Of a DNA stretch of 47,991 bases, positions 1 through 9,495 are shown in pieces. The notes under the pieces are model-generated. The model searched no databases and was not told the DNA's origin. It saw only the letters and a list, made by a program, of their open reading frames with translations. The position numbers and the translations under genes were made by a program. The DNA is from Betaproteobacteria bacterium (GTDB lineage: Bacteria > Pseudomonadota > Gammaproteobacteria > Burkholderiales > Rhodocyclaceae). Location of the stretch: the NCBI GenBank assembly GCA_009777925.1, contig WRKX01000005.1, positions 1 to 47,991 of the forward strand, given 5' to 3'. Positions within the stretch are counted from its first letter, which is position 1. Each line of letters opens with the position of its first letter.

Positions 1-178
1 AAAGTCCGGCGTCGCCTTCATCCAGATAGCGCCCAAGCAACTTGTAGCCCACTGTATGAGAAATCCCGAAGCGACGACACAGACCACGGAAATTCGTACC
101 GGGTTGTAGCGCAAGTTGCACAAATTCCTTCTTCAGTTCCATCGCTGACCTCATTTGCCAAGGCATCTTGTCCTCCAT
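1..178 (-). CDS. IS481-family transposase, N-terminal part
   Basis: The visible 59 residues begin MEDKMPWQMRSAMELKKEF and continue through a helix-turn-helix containing LCRRFGISHTVGYKLLGRYL, the usual DNA-binding start of IS481-family transposases. The catalytic DDE domain would lie to the left of the window. The start could be the ATG at 178 or the one at 166 (MPWQM), which is the more common IS481 start. There is no stop codon in the visible part, so the copy may be intact. Confidence 0.8.
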   Translation of the reverse strand, partial: MEDKMPWQMRSAMELKKEFVQLALQPGTNFRGLCRRFGISHTVGYKLLGRYLDEGDAGL

Positions 179-256
179 AAGAACAAAAATGCCTACAGTA
201 TAAAATGTGTAAACGATGTCTCCGAACATGTGTCAACGATGTCCCCGGTCTGAACA
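1..256 (-). mobile_element. IS481-family insertion sequence, one end (truncated by window edge)
   Basis: This stretch holds the start of an IS481-like transposase read leftward plus the upstream end of the element. The presumed outer end reads TGTTCAGACCGGGGACATCG on the minus strand, ending at position 256, which resembles IS481-type termini. Next to it are two imperfect direct copies of a TGTGT(A/C)AACGATGTC(T/C)CC motif at about 206-228 and 229-256, likely transposase-binding sites. The other end lies outside the window. Sequence just beyond 256 (CGAGCGGGAGAGGGTG) resembles the interior of the dispersed repeat at 26439-26720, so the IS may sit inside an older repeat. Confidence 0.75.
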
Positions 257-305
257 CCCGCGAGCGGGAGAGGGTGCTCTGGATTCCAACCTTCGCGGTG
301 ATGAC

Positions 306-360
306 TAGAGCGGTTTCGGCTCAAGTAGATACAACGTCATTGCGGGCGCAGGCTGGAAAA
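306..360 (+). repeat. Fragment of TAGAGCGG-type dispersed element
   Basis: The sequence TAGAGCGGTTTCGGCTCAAG followed by GTCATTGCGGGCG matches the left end of the elements at 2533-2677 and 33051-33170. Only the left part is recognisable. It lies between the IS481 end and ppk. The 5' side (about 270-305) also has a decayed GGATTCC...GATGAC segment like the repeats at 21006 and 46160. Confidence 0.55.
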
Positions 361-450
361 ATAAATTACGGGGACTGCATACGAGGAACTTCTTTCTCCC
401 AATAACCGGGGTTACAATCCTGAAATATTCTGCCCTCTGTGGAGTAGCAA

Positions 451-2535
451 ATGAACTCCGACGCCCAGCCCTTAACCATCGAATATTTCCTGAACCGCGA
501 ACTGAGTTTTCTTGCCTTCAACCGCCGGGTCATGGCGCAGGCGCAGGATCCGAACATACCGCTTCTGGAACGCTTGCGCTTTCTTTGTATCGTGTCCAGC
601 AATCTGGATGAGTTCTTTGAAATTCGCGCCGCCGGCTTGAAGGAGCAGATTCGCGTCCGCGCTTCCCGGCTCACCACAGATGGCAGAACGCCCCAGGAAG
701 TATTCCGCCTGGTCGGAATCGAAGCGCACGCATTGGTTGAGACGCAATACCGGATTTTCAATCAGGAAATTCTGCCCGCGCTTGAGGCAGAAGGCATCCA
801 GTTCATTCGCCGTTCGCTCTGGACTGACGCGCAGTGCACCTGGATTCATGATTATTTCGATCGGGAAGTCCTGCCGGTACTTACTCCTTTGGGGCTTGAC
901 CCTTCCCACCCTTTCCCCCGTATTCTGAACAAGAGCCTCAATTTTGTAATAGAACTGCACGGCAAAGACGCCTTTGGCCGCCCTTCCAACGCCGCCATCG
1001 TTCAGGCGCCCCGCCTCCTGCCGCGCATCGTGCGTCTGCCGACAGAATTGACAGATTGCCCTTACGGCTTTGTTTTCCTTTCCTCCATCCTGCACGAATT
1101 CGTCGGCGATCTCTTTTCCGGCATGGATGTGTTGGGCTGTTACCAGTTTCGCGTTACCCGCAATTCCGACCTCTTCGTCGACGAGGAAGAGGCTACCAAT
1201 CTGCGCACCAAACTTCAGGGAGAACTGCCCCATCGCCACTTTGGCGACGCGGTACGGCTGGAAGTAGCGGACAATTGCTCGCCGACAATGACCGCTTTTC
1301 TTCTCTCCCAGATAGGGCTGCGGGAAGAGGATTTATACCGCTGCAACGGCCCGGTCAATCTGGTTCGCCTAACCCAGACTATTGACTGGGTGGATCGCCC
1401 CGACCTGAAATTTTCCGCGTACACGCCCAAACTGCCCGCCATACTGGAAGCAGAGCCGAATCTTTTTGCCGTCATCCGTCAGGGCGACATTCTCCTGCAT
1501 CATCCTTACCAGCCCTTCTCCCCGGTCATTGACCTGTTGCGTAGCGCTTCTACCGACCCGGAAGTCGCCGCAATCAAGATGACCGTCTATCGCACCGGAA
1601 CCGATTCCGTTCTCATGCAATCCCTGATCCGCGCTGCGCAAAACGGCAAGGAAGTAACCGTAATCGTGGAATTGATGGCGCGTTTCGACGAGGAAGCCAA
1701 CATCGGCTGGGCGACCCAGCTTGAAGAGGCCGGGGCGCATGTGGTGTATGGCGTGCTGGGTTACAAGGTACACGCCAAGACGCTGTTGATCGTCCGCCGT
1801 GAAGAGGGACGGTTGCGCCGTTACGTCCATCTGGGAACCGGCAATTACCATCCGAGCACTGCCCGCCTCTACTGCGATTTTGGCCTCATGACCGCCAATG
1901 AGGAAATAGGTCTGGATGTCGCGGAAGTATTCAAGCAACTGACCGGCCTTGGCAAGGCACATGCCTTGAAACACATCTGGCAAGCACCTTTTACCCTGCA
2001 CAACAATATCATTGCCCACATACGGGGCGAAATGGAGGAAGCCCGCGCCGGAAAGAAAGCGCATATCATCGCCAAGATGAACTCCCTCCTGGAGCCGGAA
2101 GTCATCACTGCCCTTTATGAAGCCTCAAAAGCAGGCGTAAAGATTGACCTCATTGTGCGCGGCGTATGCGCGCTTCGCCCCGGCGTTCCCGGACTTTCCG
2201 AAAATATCCGGGTTCGCTCGGTCATCGGGCGTTTCCTTGAGCATCACCGGGTTTTCTACTTCTATGCAGGCGGCGAGGAAAAACTTTACCTTTCCAGCGC
2301 CGACTGGATGGAACGCAATTTCTTCCGTCGTATCGAGCTTGCCTTCCCCCTGCTCGACCCCGCCCTGAAAAAACGGGTCATGCAGGAAGGACTGCGCGTC
2401 TATCTCACTGACAACCACCAGGCTTGGGAAATGAAGGCAGACGGGCAATACACCAAAAAGCAACCCGGCAAGTCCGAAGCCAGGAGCGCACAGGGAGAAC
2501 TGATGAAACTGCTGGGCAAGACTTCCGCCAATTAG
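451..2535 (+). CDS. ppk: Polyphosphate kinase (PPK1)
   Basis: This 694-residue protein is a full-length PPK1, which reversibly polymerises the gamma-phosphate of ATP into inorganic polyphosphate. The N-terminal domain is seen in EYFLNRELSFLAFNRRV (residues 11-27) and SSNLDEFFEIR (49-59). The two catalytic histidines of the phospholipase-D-like half are present: H441 in GYKVHAK, matching E. coli His435 (the autophosphorylated residue), and H460 in VHLGTGNYH, matching His454. The ATG at 451 has GGAG 9 bases upstream. The gene is monocistronic here: an IS end and repeats lie upstream, and a dispersed element begins exactly at its TAG stop. A CHAD protein and a SixA phosphatase, families often found with polyphosphate genes, lie about 15 kb downstream. 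Confidence 0.97.
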   Translation: MNSDAQPLTIEYFLNRELSFLAFNRRVMAQAQDPNIPLLERLRFLCIVSSNLDEFFEIRAAGLKEQIRVRASRLTTDGRTPQEVFRLVGIEAHALVETQYRIFNQEILPALEAEGIQFIRRSLWTDAQCTWIHDYFDREVLPVLTPLGLDPSHPFPRILNKSLNFVIELHGKDAFGRPSNAAIVQAPRLLPRIVRLPTELTDCPYGFVFLSSILHEFVGDLFSGMDVLGCYQFRVTRNSDLFVDEEEATNLRTKLQGELPHRHFGDAVRLEVADNCSPTMTAFLLSQIGLREEDLYRCNGPVNLVRLTQTIDWVDRPDLKFSAYTPKLPAILEAEPNLFAVIRQGDILLHHPYQPFSPVIDLLRSASTDPEVAAIKMTVYRTGTDSVLMQSLIRAAQNGKEVTVIVELMARFDEEANIGWATQLEEAGAHVVYGVLGYKVHAKTLLIVRREEGRLRRYVHLGTGNYHPSTARLYCDFGLMTANEEIGLDVAEVFKQLTGLGKAHALKHIWQAPFTLHNNIIAHIRGEMEEARAGKKAHIIAKMNSLLEPEVITALYEASKAGVKIDLIVRGVCALRPGVPGLSENIRVRSVIGRFLEHHRVFYFYAGGEEKLYLSSADWMERNFFRRIELAFPLLDPALKKRVMQEGLRVYLTDNHQAWEMKADGQYTKKQPGKSEARSAQGELMKLLGKTSAN

Positions 2536-2677
2536 AGCGGTTTCGCTTCAAATATACACAGCGTCATTGCGAGCGAAGCAATCCAGCAAGGCAGTCACCA
2601 TACAGCGAGCTTCTGGATTGCATCAAAGTTTACGCTCCTCGCAATGACGATGTGTTGAGTGAACAGTATTGGCCCTA
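2533..2677 (+). repeat. TAGAGCGG-type element filling the gap between two convergent stop codons
   Basis: This 145-bp segment starts TAGAGCGGTTTCGCTTCAAA and ends ACAGTATTGGCCCTA. The interior is an inverted repeat with arms around GTCATTGCGAGCGAAGC and its near complement ending GCTCCTCGCAATGAC. The first three bases are the TAG stop of ppk and the last three (CTA) are the TAG stop of the convergent endopeptidase gene. It resembles the repeat at 33051-33170. It may also serve as a bidirectional transcription stop, but it has no T-run. Confidence 0.75.
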
Positions 2678-3652
2678 GGCTCCGGTAGAACGCGGCAAAG
2701 CGTTATTAGACTCAATCCAGCGTTTAATCCGGGTGGCATCGCCTACGCGGGTCATTCTGCCGGAAGAATCCAGCAACACCATGATAACCGGCCTGTCCGC
2801 AACCCACGCCTGCATCACCAGACAACGCCCCGCTTCGGAAATATAGCCGGTCTTGGAAATGCCGATCTGCCACGCCGCATCCTTGACCAGCGTATTTGTG
2901 TTATTGAAAACCAGCACCCGCTCGCCAATATCCAGATCAACGCTGGACATTGTGGAATATTCCCGAATCTTTGGGTATTGATGCGCGACCATGACCAGGC
3001 GCGCCAGATCATAAGCAGTCGAAACATTTTGCGCGGAAAGGCCGGTCGGTTCCACAAAATAGGTATTGCGTAAACTTAAGTCACGCGCTTTTTTATTCAT
3101 TGCCGCCACAAAGGCGTCCATCCCACCCGGATAATACCGGCCCAGCGCGTGCGCGGCGCGATTTTCGGATGACATCAACGCCAGCAGCAACGCAGTATCC
3201 CGCGTCATGGTCAGACCCACCGGCAGACGGGAACCACTCCCGCGCAGATAATCCACATCCTCATCCGTAATCTGAATGACCTCTTCCATGTCCAGATGCG
3301 CGTCCAATATCACAATAGCACTCATCAATTTGGAAATGGAAGCGATCGGCATGACCGTGGAAGCATTTTTTTCCAGAATGGCCTCACCGTTCACCTGATC
3401 CATAACCAGCGCCGCGCCCGAACCCAGGATCATTCGCCCGTCCACGAAAAGCTCTTCCGGCATGGCGGCGCTTTCCTGCTTCTTCACCTTGCTGACTGCG
3501 GGCTTTCCCGGCGATTTTTTGCTATTTTTCGAGGTTGTATTTTTCTGGGCGGGCGCATTTTTGCTCGCCGCCGCCGCCGCATATTCCGGCAAGCCGAGCG
3601 CCAGCAACACCGCCAACAATCCGGTAAAGAAATGGATATAGCCTTTTTTCAT
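2675..3652 (-). CDS. pbpG: D-alanyl-D-alanine endopeptidase (PBP7/8-like, S11 family)
   Basis: This 325-residue secreted S11 serine peptidase is of the PBP7 type, which cuts D-Ala-mDAP cross-links in murein. Residues 1-28 look like a signal peptide (hydrophobic core LLAVLLALGL, then AAAAA). Residues 30-65 are a low-complexity Lys/Ser/Ala linker. The three active-site motifs are present: SxxK at 105-108 (SISK), SxN at 162-164 (SEN) and KTG at 267-269. The protein has no C-terminal PBP5-like domain or membrane anchor, as is usual for PbpG. No clear Shine-Dalgarno sequence precedes the ATG. It follows tadA and the L,D-transpeptidase on the same strand after a 176-base gap, so the cluster has two murein enzymes. 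A closely related low-molecular-mass carboxypeptidase is the alternative. Confidence 0.9.
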   Translation of the reverse strand: MKKGYIHFFTGLLAVLLALGLPEYAAAAASKNAPAQKNTTSKNSKKSPGKPAVSKVKKQESAAMPEELFVDGRMILGSGAALVMDQVNGEAILEKNASTVMPIASISKLMSAIVILDAHLDMEEVIQITDEDVDYLRGSGSRLPVGLTMTRDTALLLALMSSENRAAHALGRYYPGGMDAFVAAMNKKARDLSLRNTYFVEPTGLSAQNVSTAYDLARLVMVAHQYPKIREYSTMSSVDLDIGERVLVFNNTNTLVKDAAWQIGISKTGYISEAGRCLVMQAWVADRPVIMVLLDSSGRMTRVGDATRIKRWIESNNALPRSTGA

Positions 3653-3828
3653 GACAGGTTCTGTCTAATAAAACCAGCACATATTATAGCAAACAAAACA
3701 TAAAAATCAAGTAGATAGGGCGTAAACTTCAAGCATTACCTGATTATTTCACGAGTCTTACCGTTGCCCCATGAACGTAAATTTTGCCCACCTCGCCATA
3801 AATGGCAGGGATTGCGCTCAACAGATGT
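3653..3828 (-). other. Gap between endopeptidase and L,D-transpeptidase, with a short open frame
   Basis: No gene with a good start is visible. On the minus strand one frame is open for about 35 codons and ends in YGEVGKIYVHGATVRLVK before a TAA near position 3747. It begins after a TAG that lies inside the end of the L,D-transpeptidase gene and has no ATG, only TTG and CTG codons. It may be the remnant of a gene end or chance. The part next to the endopeptidase gene is AT-rich and may hold its promoter. Confidence 0.3.
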
Positions 3829-4943
<1,115 letters not shown>

Positions 4944-5122
4944 TTCTTCGTAGAAGGGAGGCGCATTATACGTCCCTTCAGCAAAGGCTTTCAAGATAAT
5001 GTATTGTTTTAGGGATGGATTACCTTTGGCGTGAATATCGCCCCAAATGCCCTGCCTGAAATGCGCTAAAATAGATAGTTTGGCAACACATTATTGCCTT
5101 TGTCATTTATCAGGAGAATTTC

Positions 5123-6151
5123 ATGCCTATCAAGGTTGCCATCAACGGTTTTGGTCGCATCGGTCGCTGCACTTTTCGCGCTATTTACGAGCGCGGGCTA
5201 CAGGATGAAATTAAGGTAGTAGCCATCAACGCCCCCGGTGATTTCGCCACGCATGTTCACCTCCTGAAATACGACAGCACGCACGGACGCTTCAACGCGA
5301 CGGTTGAAGCCGAAGGCGACAATACGCTAATCGTCAATGGCAGAAAAATTCCTTTCCACTTCACCATGAATCCCAAAGATATAGATTGGGCGCAATTCGG
5401 AACGGAAATCCTGCTGGAATGCACCGGCGCTTACACGAGCAAGGCAAAAGCAGAAGCCTTGCTGGCACAGGGCGCAAAAAAGGCGCTCATTTCCGCGCCG
5501 GGCGGCGACGATGTGGATGCCACGGTGGTCTATGGCGTCAATGAGAATGCGCTCACCTCCGCGATGACGGTCGTCTCCAACGCTTCCTGCACCACCAATT
5601 GCCTCGCGCCGGTCGCCAGGGTGTTATCTGAAAGCGTCGGCATCCGGCAGGGATTGATGACCACCGTACATGCCTACACGAACGATCAGGTAGCGGTCGA
5701 CGCCTATCACTCGGATTTACGTCGAGCGCGCGCCGCTGCGGCCAACATCATTCCGACCAAGACCGGCGCGGCTCAGGCGGTAGGATTGGTGCTGCCGCAA
5801 CTGAAAGGCAAATTCGACGGTTTCTCGCTACGGGTTCCGACGCTGAATGTCTCGCTCGTCGACCTGACCTTCACCCCGGAACGCGCCACGACCAAAGAAG
5901 AAATCAACGCGCTGATGAGCGCCGCCGCCAACGGCCCGTTAAAAGGCGTCCTCGCGGTCAACAACGAACCGCTGGTATCGTCCGACTTCAACCACAGCAC
6001 GGCCTCCTCCACGTTCGACGCCACGCAAACGCGCATCCTGACGGGCGAGAATGGCGAAACATTGGTCAAGGTACTGGCCTGGTACGACAACGAATGGGGC
6101 TACTCCTGCCGGATGCTGGACGTAGCGCAGGCATGGATGCGCGCAAAATAA
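5123..6151 (+). CDS. gap: Glyceraldehyde-3-phosphate dehydrogenase, type I
   Basis: The 342-residue enzyme oxidises glyceraldehyde 3-phosphate to 1,3-bisphosphoglycerate. The NAD-binding start INGFGRIGR is at residues 8-16. The catalytic C156 sits in SNASCTTNCLAP and the base H183 in TTVHAYTNDQ. The end has WYDNEWGYS. A strong GGAG ribosome site precedes the ATG. At the end of the second beta-strand the usual acidic residue that contacts the adenosine ribose (AIND or similar) is replaced by Ala (VVAINAPGD, around residue 37), so cofactor preference for NAD over NADP is not certain. The gene is alone on its strand here, and pgk lies 17 kb away. An erythrose-4-phosphate dehydrogenase is a less likely alternative. 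Confidence 0.95.
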   Translation: MPIKVAINGFGRIGRCTFRAIYERGLQDEIKVVAINAPGDFATHVHLLKYDSTHGRFNATVEAEGDNTLIVNGRKIPFHFTMNPKDIDWAQFGTEILLECTGAYTSKAKAEALLAQGAKKALISAPGGDDVDATVVYGVNENALTSAMTVVSNASCTTNCLAPVARVLSESVGIRQGLMTTVHAYTNDQVAVDAYHSDLRRARAAAANIIPTKTGAAQAVGLVLPQLKGKFDGFSLRVPTLNVSLVDLTFTPERATTKEEINALMSAAANGPLKGVLAVNNEPLVSSDFNHSTASSTFDATQTRILTGENGETLVKVLAWYDNEWGYSCRMLDVAQAWMRAK

Positions 6152-6203
6152 GCCTTGTGTATTTTTTTACATGCGCGGACATGCGTTTTGGCTTTGATGT
6201 GTC

Positions 6204-6209
6204 TATAAT
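6204..6209 (+). promoter_or_regulatory. Probable -10 box upstream of the parvulin gene
   Basis: A perfect TATAAT lies 55 bases before the ATG at 6264, in the gap after the dehydrogenase gene. No good -35 hexamer is found at the normal spacing, so the call rests on the -10 box and its location. Confidence 0.35.
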
Positions 6210-6263
6210 GCCGCGTCGTTTTAGCTTGTTTCAATTTTTTTCTTACTTGCAAGGAAATTCACG

Positions 6264-7043
6264 ATGATTCTGAAAAAATTTGCCGCCGTTTTTGCTGCTT
6301 CCCTCCTCCTTTCCGCCCCCGGTTTTGCGCAGGATGTCTTTGTCACGGTAAACGGCGCGAAAGTGCCCAAATACGTCGCCGACGTGCTCATTGAGGAGCA
6401 AAAAGCCGCTGGCGTCGCGGAAAGCGAGGAGATGTTGAATGCCGTGCGCGACGCCCTGATTCGCCGCGAACTGATTGTCGCCGAAGCGCGTCGCGCCGGG
6501 TTGGAGAAAAAACCGGAAATACAGGGGATGATGGAAAATGCCCGCCTTTCCGTTCTGGTACGCGCCTATATTGACGATTACCTCAAAGCCAACCCGGTCA
6601 CCAACACGGATATTTCCGCTACTTACGAAACGTTCAAGCAGCAAATTGGCAACACTGAATATCACGTTCGCCACATTCTTGTCGAAAACGAAAAAGAAGC
6701 GGAAGAGATCATTGCCAAACTGAAAAAAGGGAGCAAATTCGCCACCCTGACTGACTCCTCGCTGGATGTGGCAAGCAAGGACAATGGCGGCGACCTTGGC
6801 TGGATGAGTCCTGCCGCGTTTGTGCAGCCTTTCGCCCAGGCGCTCGCCCAGTTGAAGAAAGGGCAATACACCCAGACGCCTGTACAGACGGACTTCGGTT
6901 ATCACGTCATCATGGTTGAGGATACCCGCGCCACCAAATTGCCCCCGTTGGAGCAGGTGCAGGAACAAATCCGGCAACGCCTGAACCAGCAGAAAGTGGA
7001 AAACCTGCTGGAAGAACTACGCGCCAAGGCAGAAATCAAGTAA
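6264..7043 (+). CDS. Secreted parvulin-type peptidyl-prolyl isomerase (SurA/PpiC-like)
   Basis: This 259-residue protein begins with a signal peptide (MILKKFAAVFAASLLLSAPGFAQ, cut likely after AQ). It has an N-terminal helical chaperone-like part with an RRELIVAEA helix (about residues 70-80). A single PpiC/rotamase domain follows at about 130-230, with YHVRHILVE, GGDLGWMSP and DFGYHVIMVED all matching the parvulin fold. This resembles periplasmic isomerases that help fold outer-membrane proteins, but it is shorter than SurA, which has two such domains. It has AAGGA upstream of the ATG and is followed by a nitroreductase 56 bases later, possibly on the same transcript. Confidence 0.9.
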   Translation: MILKKFAAVFAASLLLSAPGFAQDVFVTVNGAKVPKYVADVLIEEQKAAGVAESEEMLNAVRDALIRRELIVAEARRAGLEKKPEIQGMMENARLSVLVRAYIDDYLKANPVTNTDISATYETFKQQIGNTEYHVRHILVENEKEAEEIIAKLKKGSKFATLTDSSLDVASKDNGGDLGWMSPAAFVQPFAQALAQLKKGQYTQTPVQTDFGYHVIMVEDTRATKLPPLEQVQEQIRQRLNQQKVENLLEELRAKAEIK

Positions 7044-7099
7044 AGCAGCGTTAGTCCGGCGAGTCACGGCTTCACCCACAATTTTTACAAGGAAGCAAC

Positions 7100-7699
7100 A
7101 TGAGCAACAGTTATATTGAGACCATCAGGAAACGCCGTTCCCAGTATTCTCTGGGCAAGGATCTGCCGCTGCCCCAGGCCGAGGTGACTGCCCTGATTCA
7201 GGAAGCTGTGCGCCAATGCCCTTCCGCCTTCAACTCGCAAAGTTCGCGCGCGGTGATCCTGTTCGGAGATCAGAGCGTCAAATTCTGGAACCTGGCCAAA
7301 GACGCGCTGCAAAAGATCGTCCCCGCAGACAGCTTCGCCCAGACTGCGCAGAAAATTGACAGCTTTGCGGCAGGCGCCGGCACGGTGCTTTTCTTCGAGG
7401 ATCAGGATGTGGTCAGGGGATTACAGGAGAAGTTCGCCGCATATGCCGACAACTTCCCGATCTGGTCCGAGCAATCCTCCGGCATCGCCCAATACGCAGT
7501 GTGGACTGCACTGGCGAGCGTTGACATCGGCGCCAGCCTGCAACACTACAACCCGATTGTTGACGCCGCCGCGCAAAAGGAATGGAGCATTCCGGCATCC
7601 TGGAAGCTGCGGGCGCAAATGCCCTTCGGCTCCAACCAGGCTCCGGTTGGCGACAAGACATTCATCGAGAACGACCAACGCTTTCTCGTGTTCGCCTGA
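7100..7699 (+). CDS. Nitroreductase family protein (Frm2/Hbn1-like)
   Basis: The 199-residue protein is of the FMN-dependent nitroreductase fold. It starts IRKRRSQYSL, the usual flavin-binding RRS segment, and has SAFNSQSSRAVIL near 42-54. The middle is FPIWSEQSSGIAQYAVWTAL, and near the C-terminus is MPFGSNQAPVGDK, a layout I associate with the Frm2-like branch (fatty-acid-repression mutant/haem-binding nitroreductases). The physiological substrate is unknown. GGAAGC precedes the ATG. A strong terminator follows at 7725. Confidence 0.85.
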   Translation: MSNSYIETIRKRRSQYSLGKDLPLPQAEVTALIQEAVRQCPSAFNSQSSRAVILFGDQSVKFWNLAKDALQKIVPADSFAQTAQKIDSFAAGAGTVLFFEDQDVVRGLQEKFAAYADNFPIWSEQSSGIAQYAVWTALASVDIGASLQHYNPIVDAAAQKEWSIPASWKLRAQMPFGSNQAPVGDKTFIENDQRFLVFA

Positions 7700-7724
7700 T
7701 TAGAAGCTGCTCCCGCGTTAAATC

Positions 7725-7766
7725 CCGCCCCGGCCTCAAAACATTGAGACCGGGGCGGTTTGTTTT
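7725..7766 (+). terminator. Rho-independent terminator after the nitroreductase gene
   Basis: The arms CCGCCCCGG (7725-7733) and CCGGGGCGG (7750-7758) pair perfectly, and an inner CTCAA/TTGAG extension closes the loop. TTTGTTTT follows. It ends the plus-strand unit and lies about 20 bases from the convergent yggU stop. Confidence 0.85.
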
Positions 7767-7787
7767 GGAAACTATCCGCGCCCCCCG

Positions 7788-8090
7788 CTATGACCCGGCA
7801 AGCAAAATCTCCCGTATCCGCTCCGCTGTCAGCCCTTGCACCCGCACAACCTTGCGGCGCGAGGTCTGACCACTCTTCAGGATCAACGCGCTTTGGGGAA
7901 GAGAAAGCCAGTTCGCAAGGCATTGCAACAGGGCCTCATTGGCCCTGCCGTCAACAGGCGGGGCGGCCAGCCGAACCTTGAGCGCATTGCCATGCAACCC
8001 TACCAGCTCATTCCTTTTTGCGCCCGGATGCACATGCAAGGCAAGATAAACAGCGCCTTCCCGGTCGGTAGTCAGCCAGTCCTCGCGCAT
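7788..8090 (-). CDS. yggU: UPF0235 (DUF167/YggU) family protein
   Basis: The 100-residue protein matches the YggU family: LALHVHPGAKRNELVG, LKVRLAAPPVDGRANEALLQCLA, and SGQTSRRKVVRVQGL are the family landmarks. The molecular function is not established. It starts 7 bases after the yggT stop and is the last gene of the yggS-proC-yggT-yggU run. This order is widely conserved next to pilT in Proteobacteria. Confidence 0.9.
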   Translation of the reverse strand: MREDWLTTDREGAVYLALHVHPGAKRNELVGLHGNALKVRLAAPPVDGRANEALLQCLANWLSLPQSALILKSGQTSRRKVVRVQGLTAERIREILLAGS

Positions 8091-8097
8091 TGCCGCT

Positions 8098-8640
8098 TCA
8101 CAAAAGAAAAAGCATAGCCTGCAAGATCAGGATGACTATGAGCGGAGAAAGGTCAATGCCGGAAATAGGCGGTATCAGCCGTCGCACGGGCGAGAGCAAC
8201 GGATGGGTAAGTTTCGCTACGGGATAGGCAAGCGGCGAATGGGGATTAACCCAGGAAAGAATGACCTGAACGAACAACAGGACAATAAAAAGATAGATCA
8301 GGTTATGCACAAGGCTTTGCAGGGCAAATACCGCCAGCTTTGCGAGAACTACATCGGCTTGCGCGCTGAAAACAGAACCCAGTCCGCTCAGGTATAAAAA
8401 AGCCAGGGCGTAGAGCGCATGTGGAATAAACGCCGCAATCAGGCTTGCCCAATCCACCCCTCCAATCCCTGGGATGACGCGGCGCATGGGCAGCACCGCC
8501 CAGTTGGTGAGCTTCAGGACAAAGCCGCCGGCAAGCGAGGAAAAGGGGACTTTGCGCCACTGCATCAGCAGGCGCAGCAGGAAAAGCGTGGAGAAAAAAA
8601 CGCAGAAGGCATTAATGAGAAACAACAGGGCTTGTTGCAT
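8098..8640 (-). CDS. yggT: YggT family integral membrane protein
   Basis: The 180-residue protein has two copies of the YggT unit. Each has a hydrophobic helix followed by P(M/V)RR(V/L)IPPI-type sequences: LPMRRVIPGIGGVDWASL in the first half and SPVRRLIPPISGIDLSPL in the second. Four hydrophobic segments are visible. The start is placed at the ATG at 8640 (MQQALLFLINAF), because the 11 residues upstream are charged and not part of the family. YggT proteins are implicated in osmotic or ion stress and envelope processes, but a mechanism is not established. Confidence 0.9.
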   Translation of the reverse strand: MQQALLFLINAFCVFFSTLFLLRLLMQWRKVPFSSLAGGFVLKLTNWAVLPMRRVIPGIGGVDWASLIAAFIPHALYALAFLYLSGLGSVFSAQADVVLAKLAVFALQSLVHNLIYLFIVLLFVQVILSWVNPHSPLAYPVAKLTHPLLSPVRRLIPPISGIDLSPLIVILILQAMLFLL

Positions 8641-8685
8641 GGTCGAAATTTCCAGGTCAGGTTTTACAGGCAAGTCGTAAAAATA

Positions 8686-9495
8686 TCAGGAAGCCAGTTG
8701 TCGCGCCATTTCCCGGCTACGCTCCCTTGCTGCCATGGCACCCGCGATGATGCCTTCACTCACCTTGTTTTCCGCCATCACTGCGAGCGCCGCTGCCGTA
8801 GTGCCGCCTTTGGAAGTCACCCGTTCCCGAAGCAATGCGGGCGGCTCCTCCGCAGCCGCAGCCAGCCGCGCCGCGCCAAGGGTAGTGGCTATAGCCAGTT
8901 TACGAGCGGCATCCGCTGAAAAGCCAAGCTGTCCTGCCGCCGCCTCCAGGCTTTCAATGAACAGGAAAAGATAAGCCGGGCCACTGCCGGAAATCGCGGT
9001 AATGGCGTCCATTTCAGCTTCGTCTTCCACCCAGAGCGCCTCGCCGACTGCGCGAAGCACCAGCTCGGCGGCGTCGCGCTCCTCCTTTTGGACTTCCGGC
9101 AACGCATAAAGGCCGGTCATGCCCGCGCCGATCAGGGCCGGGGTATTGGGCATTGCCCGAATCAGGCGGCGAAAGCCCGCCAGCCAGCCTGACAGGGTCG
9201 CAAGGGGCAGGCCGGCGGCTATACTGAGCACAAGCTGGCGCTCAAGGCTGCCGACAAGCGGTACGATGGCTTCCCGCATTTGCTGCGGCTTGACCGCCAG
9301 GATGATGATGTCGGCGGCTATCGCCGCTTCATCCGGCTTTGCCAAAACACGAACACCGAATTCCCGGACGATTTTCTCCCTTTGCTCCGGCAGGCGCTCA
9401 ATCACGGTGATATTGTTCGCCGCGCCTCCCTGCCTGCAAAGACCACCGATCATGGCAAACGCCATGTTGCCGCCGCCAATGAAAGTTATTTTCAT
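8686..9495 (-). CDS. proC: Pyrroline-5-carboxylate reductase
   Basis: The 269-residue enzyme makes L-proline from pyrroline-5-carboxylate using NAD(P)H. It begins with the Rossmann motif ITFIGGGNMAFAMIGGL. Further family landmarks are VKPQQM, MPNTPALIGAGMTGL and the C-terminal catalytic segment ERVTSKGGTTAAAL. Its ATG overlaps the yggS stop as ATGA, so the two are probably translationally coupled. The gap to yggT is 45 bases. Confidence 0.96.
   Translation of the reverse strand: MKITFIGGGNMAFAMIGGLCRQGGAANNITVIERLPEQREKIVREFGVRVLAKPDEAAIAADIIILAVKPQQMREAIVPLVGSLERQLVLSIAAGLPLATLSGWLAGFRRLIRAMPNTPALIGAGMTGLYALPEVQKEERDAAELVLRAVGEALWVEDEAEMDAITAISGSGPAYLFLFIESLEAAAGQLGFSADAARKLAIATTLGAARLAAAAEEPPALLRERVTSKGGTTAAALAVMAENKVSEGIIAGAMAARERSREMARQLAS

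Noticed and set aside
1369-2064. Minus-strand frame of 231 codons inside ppk
   Set aside because: It lies wholly within the PPK1 gene, whose catalytic motifs are intact; a shadow of codon bias.
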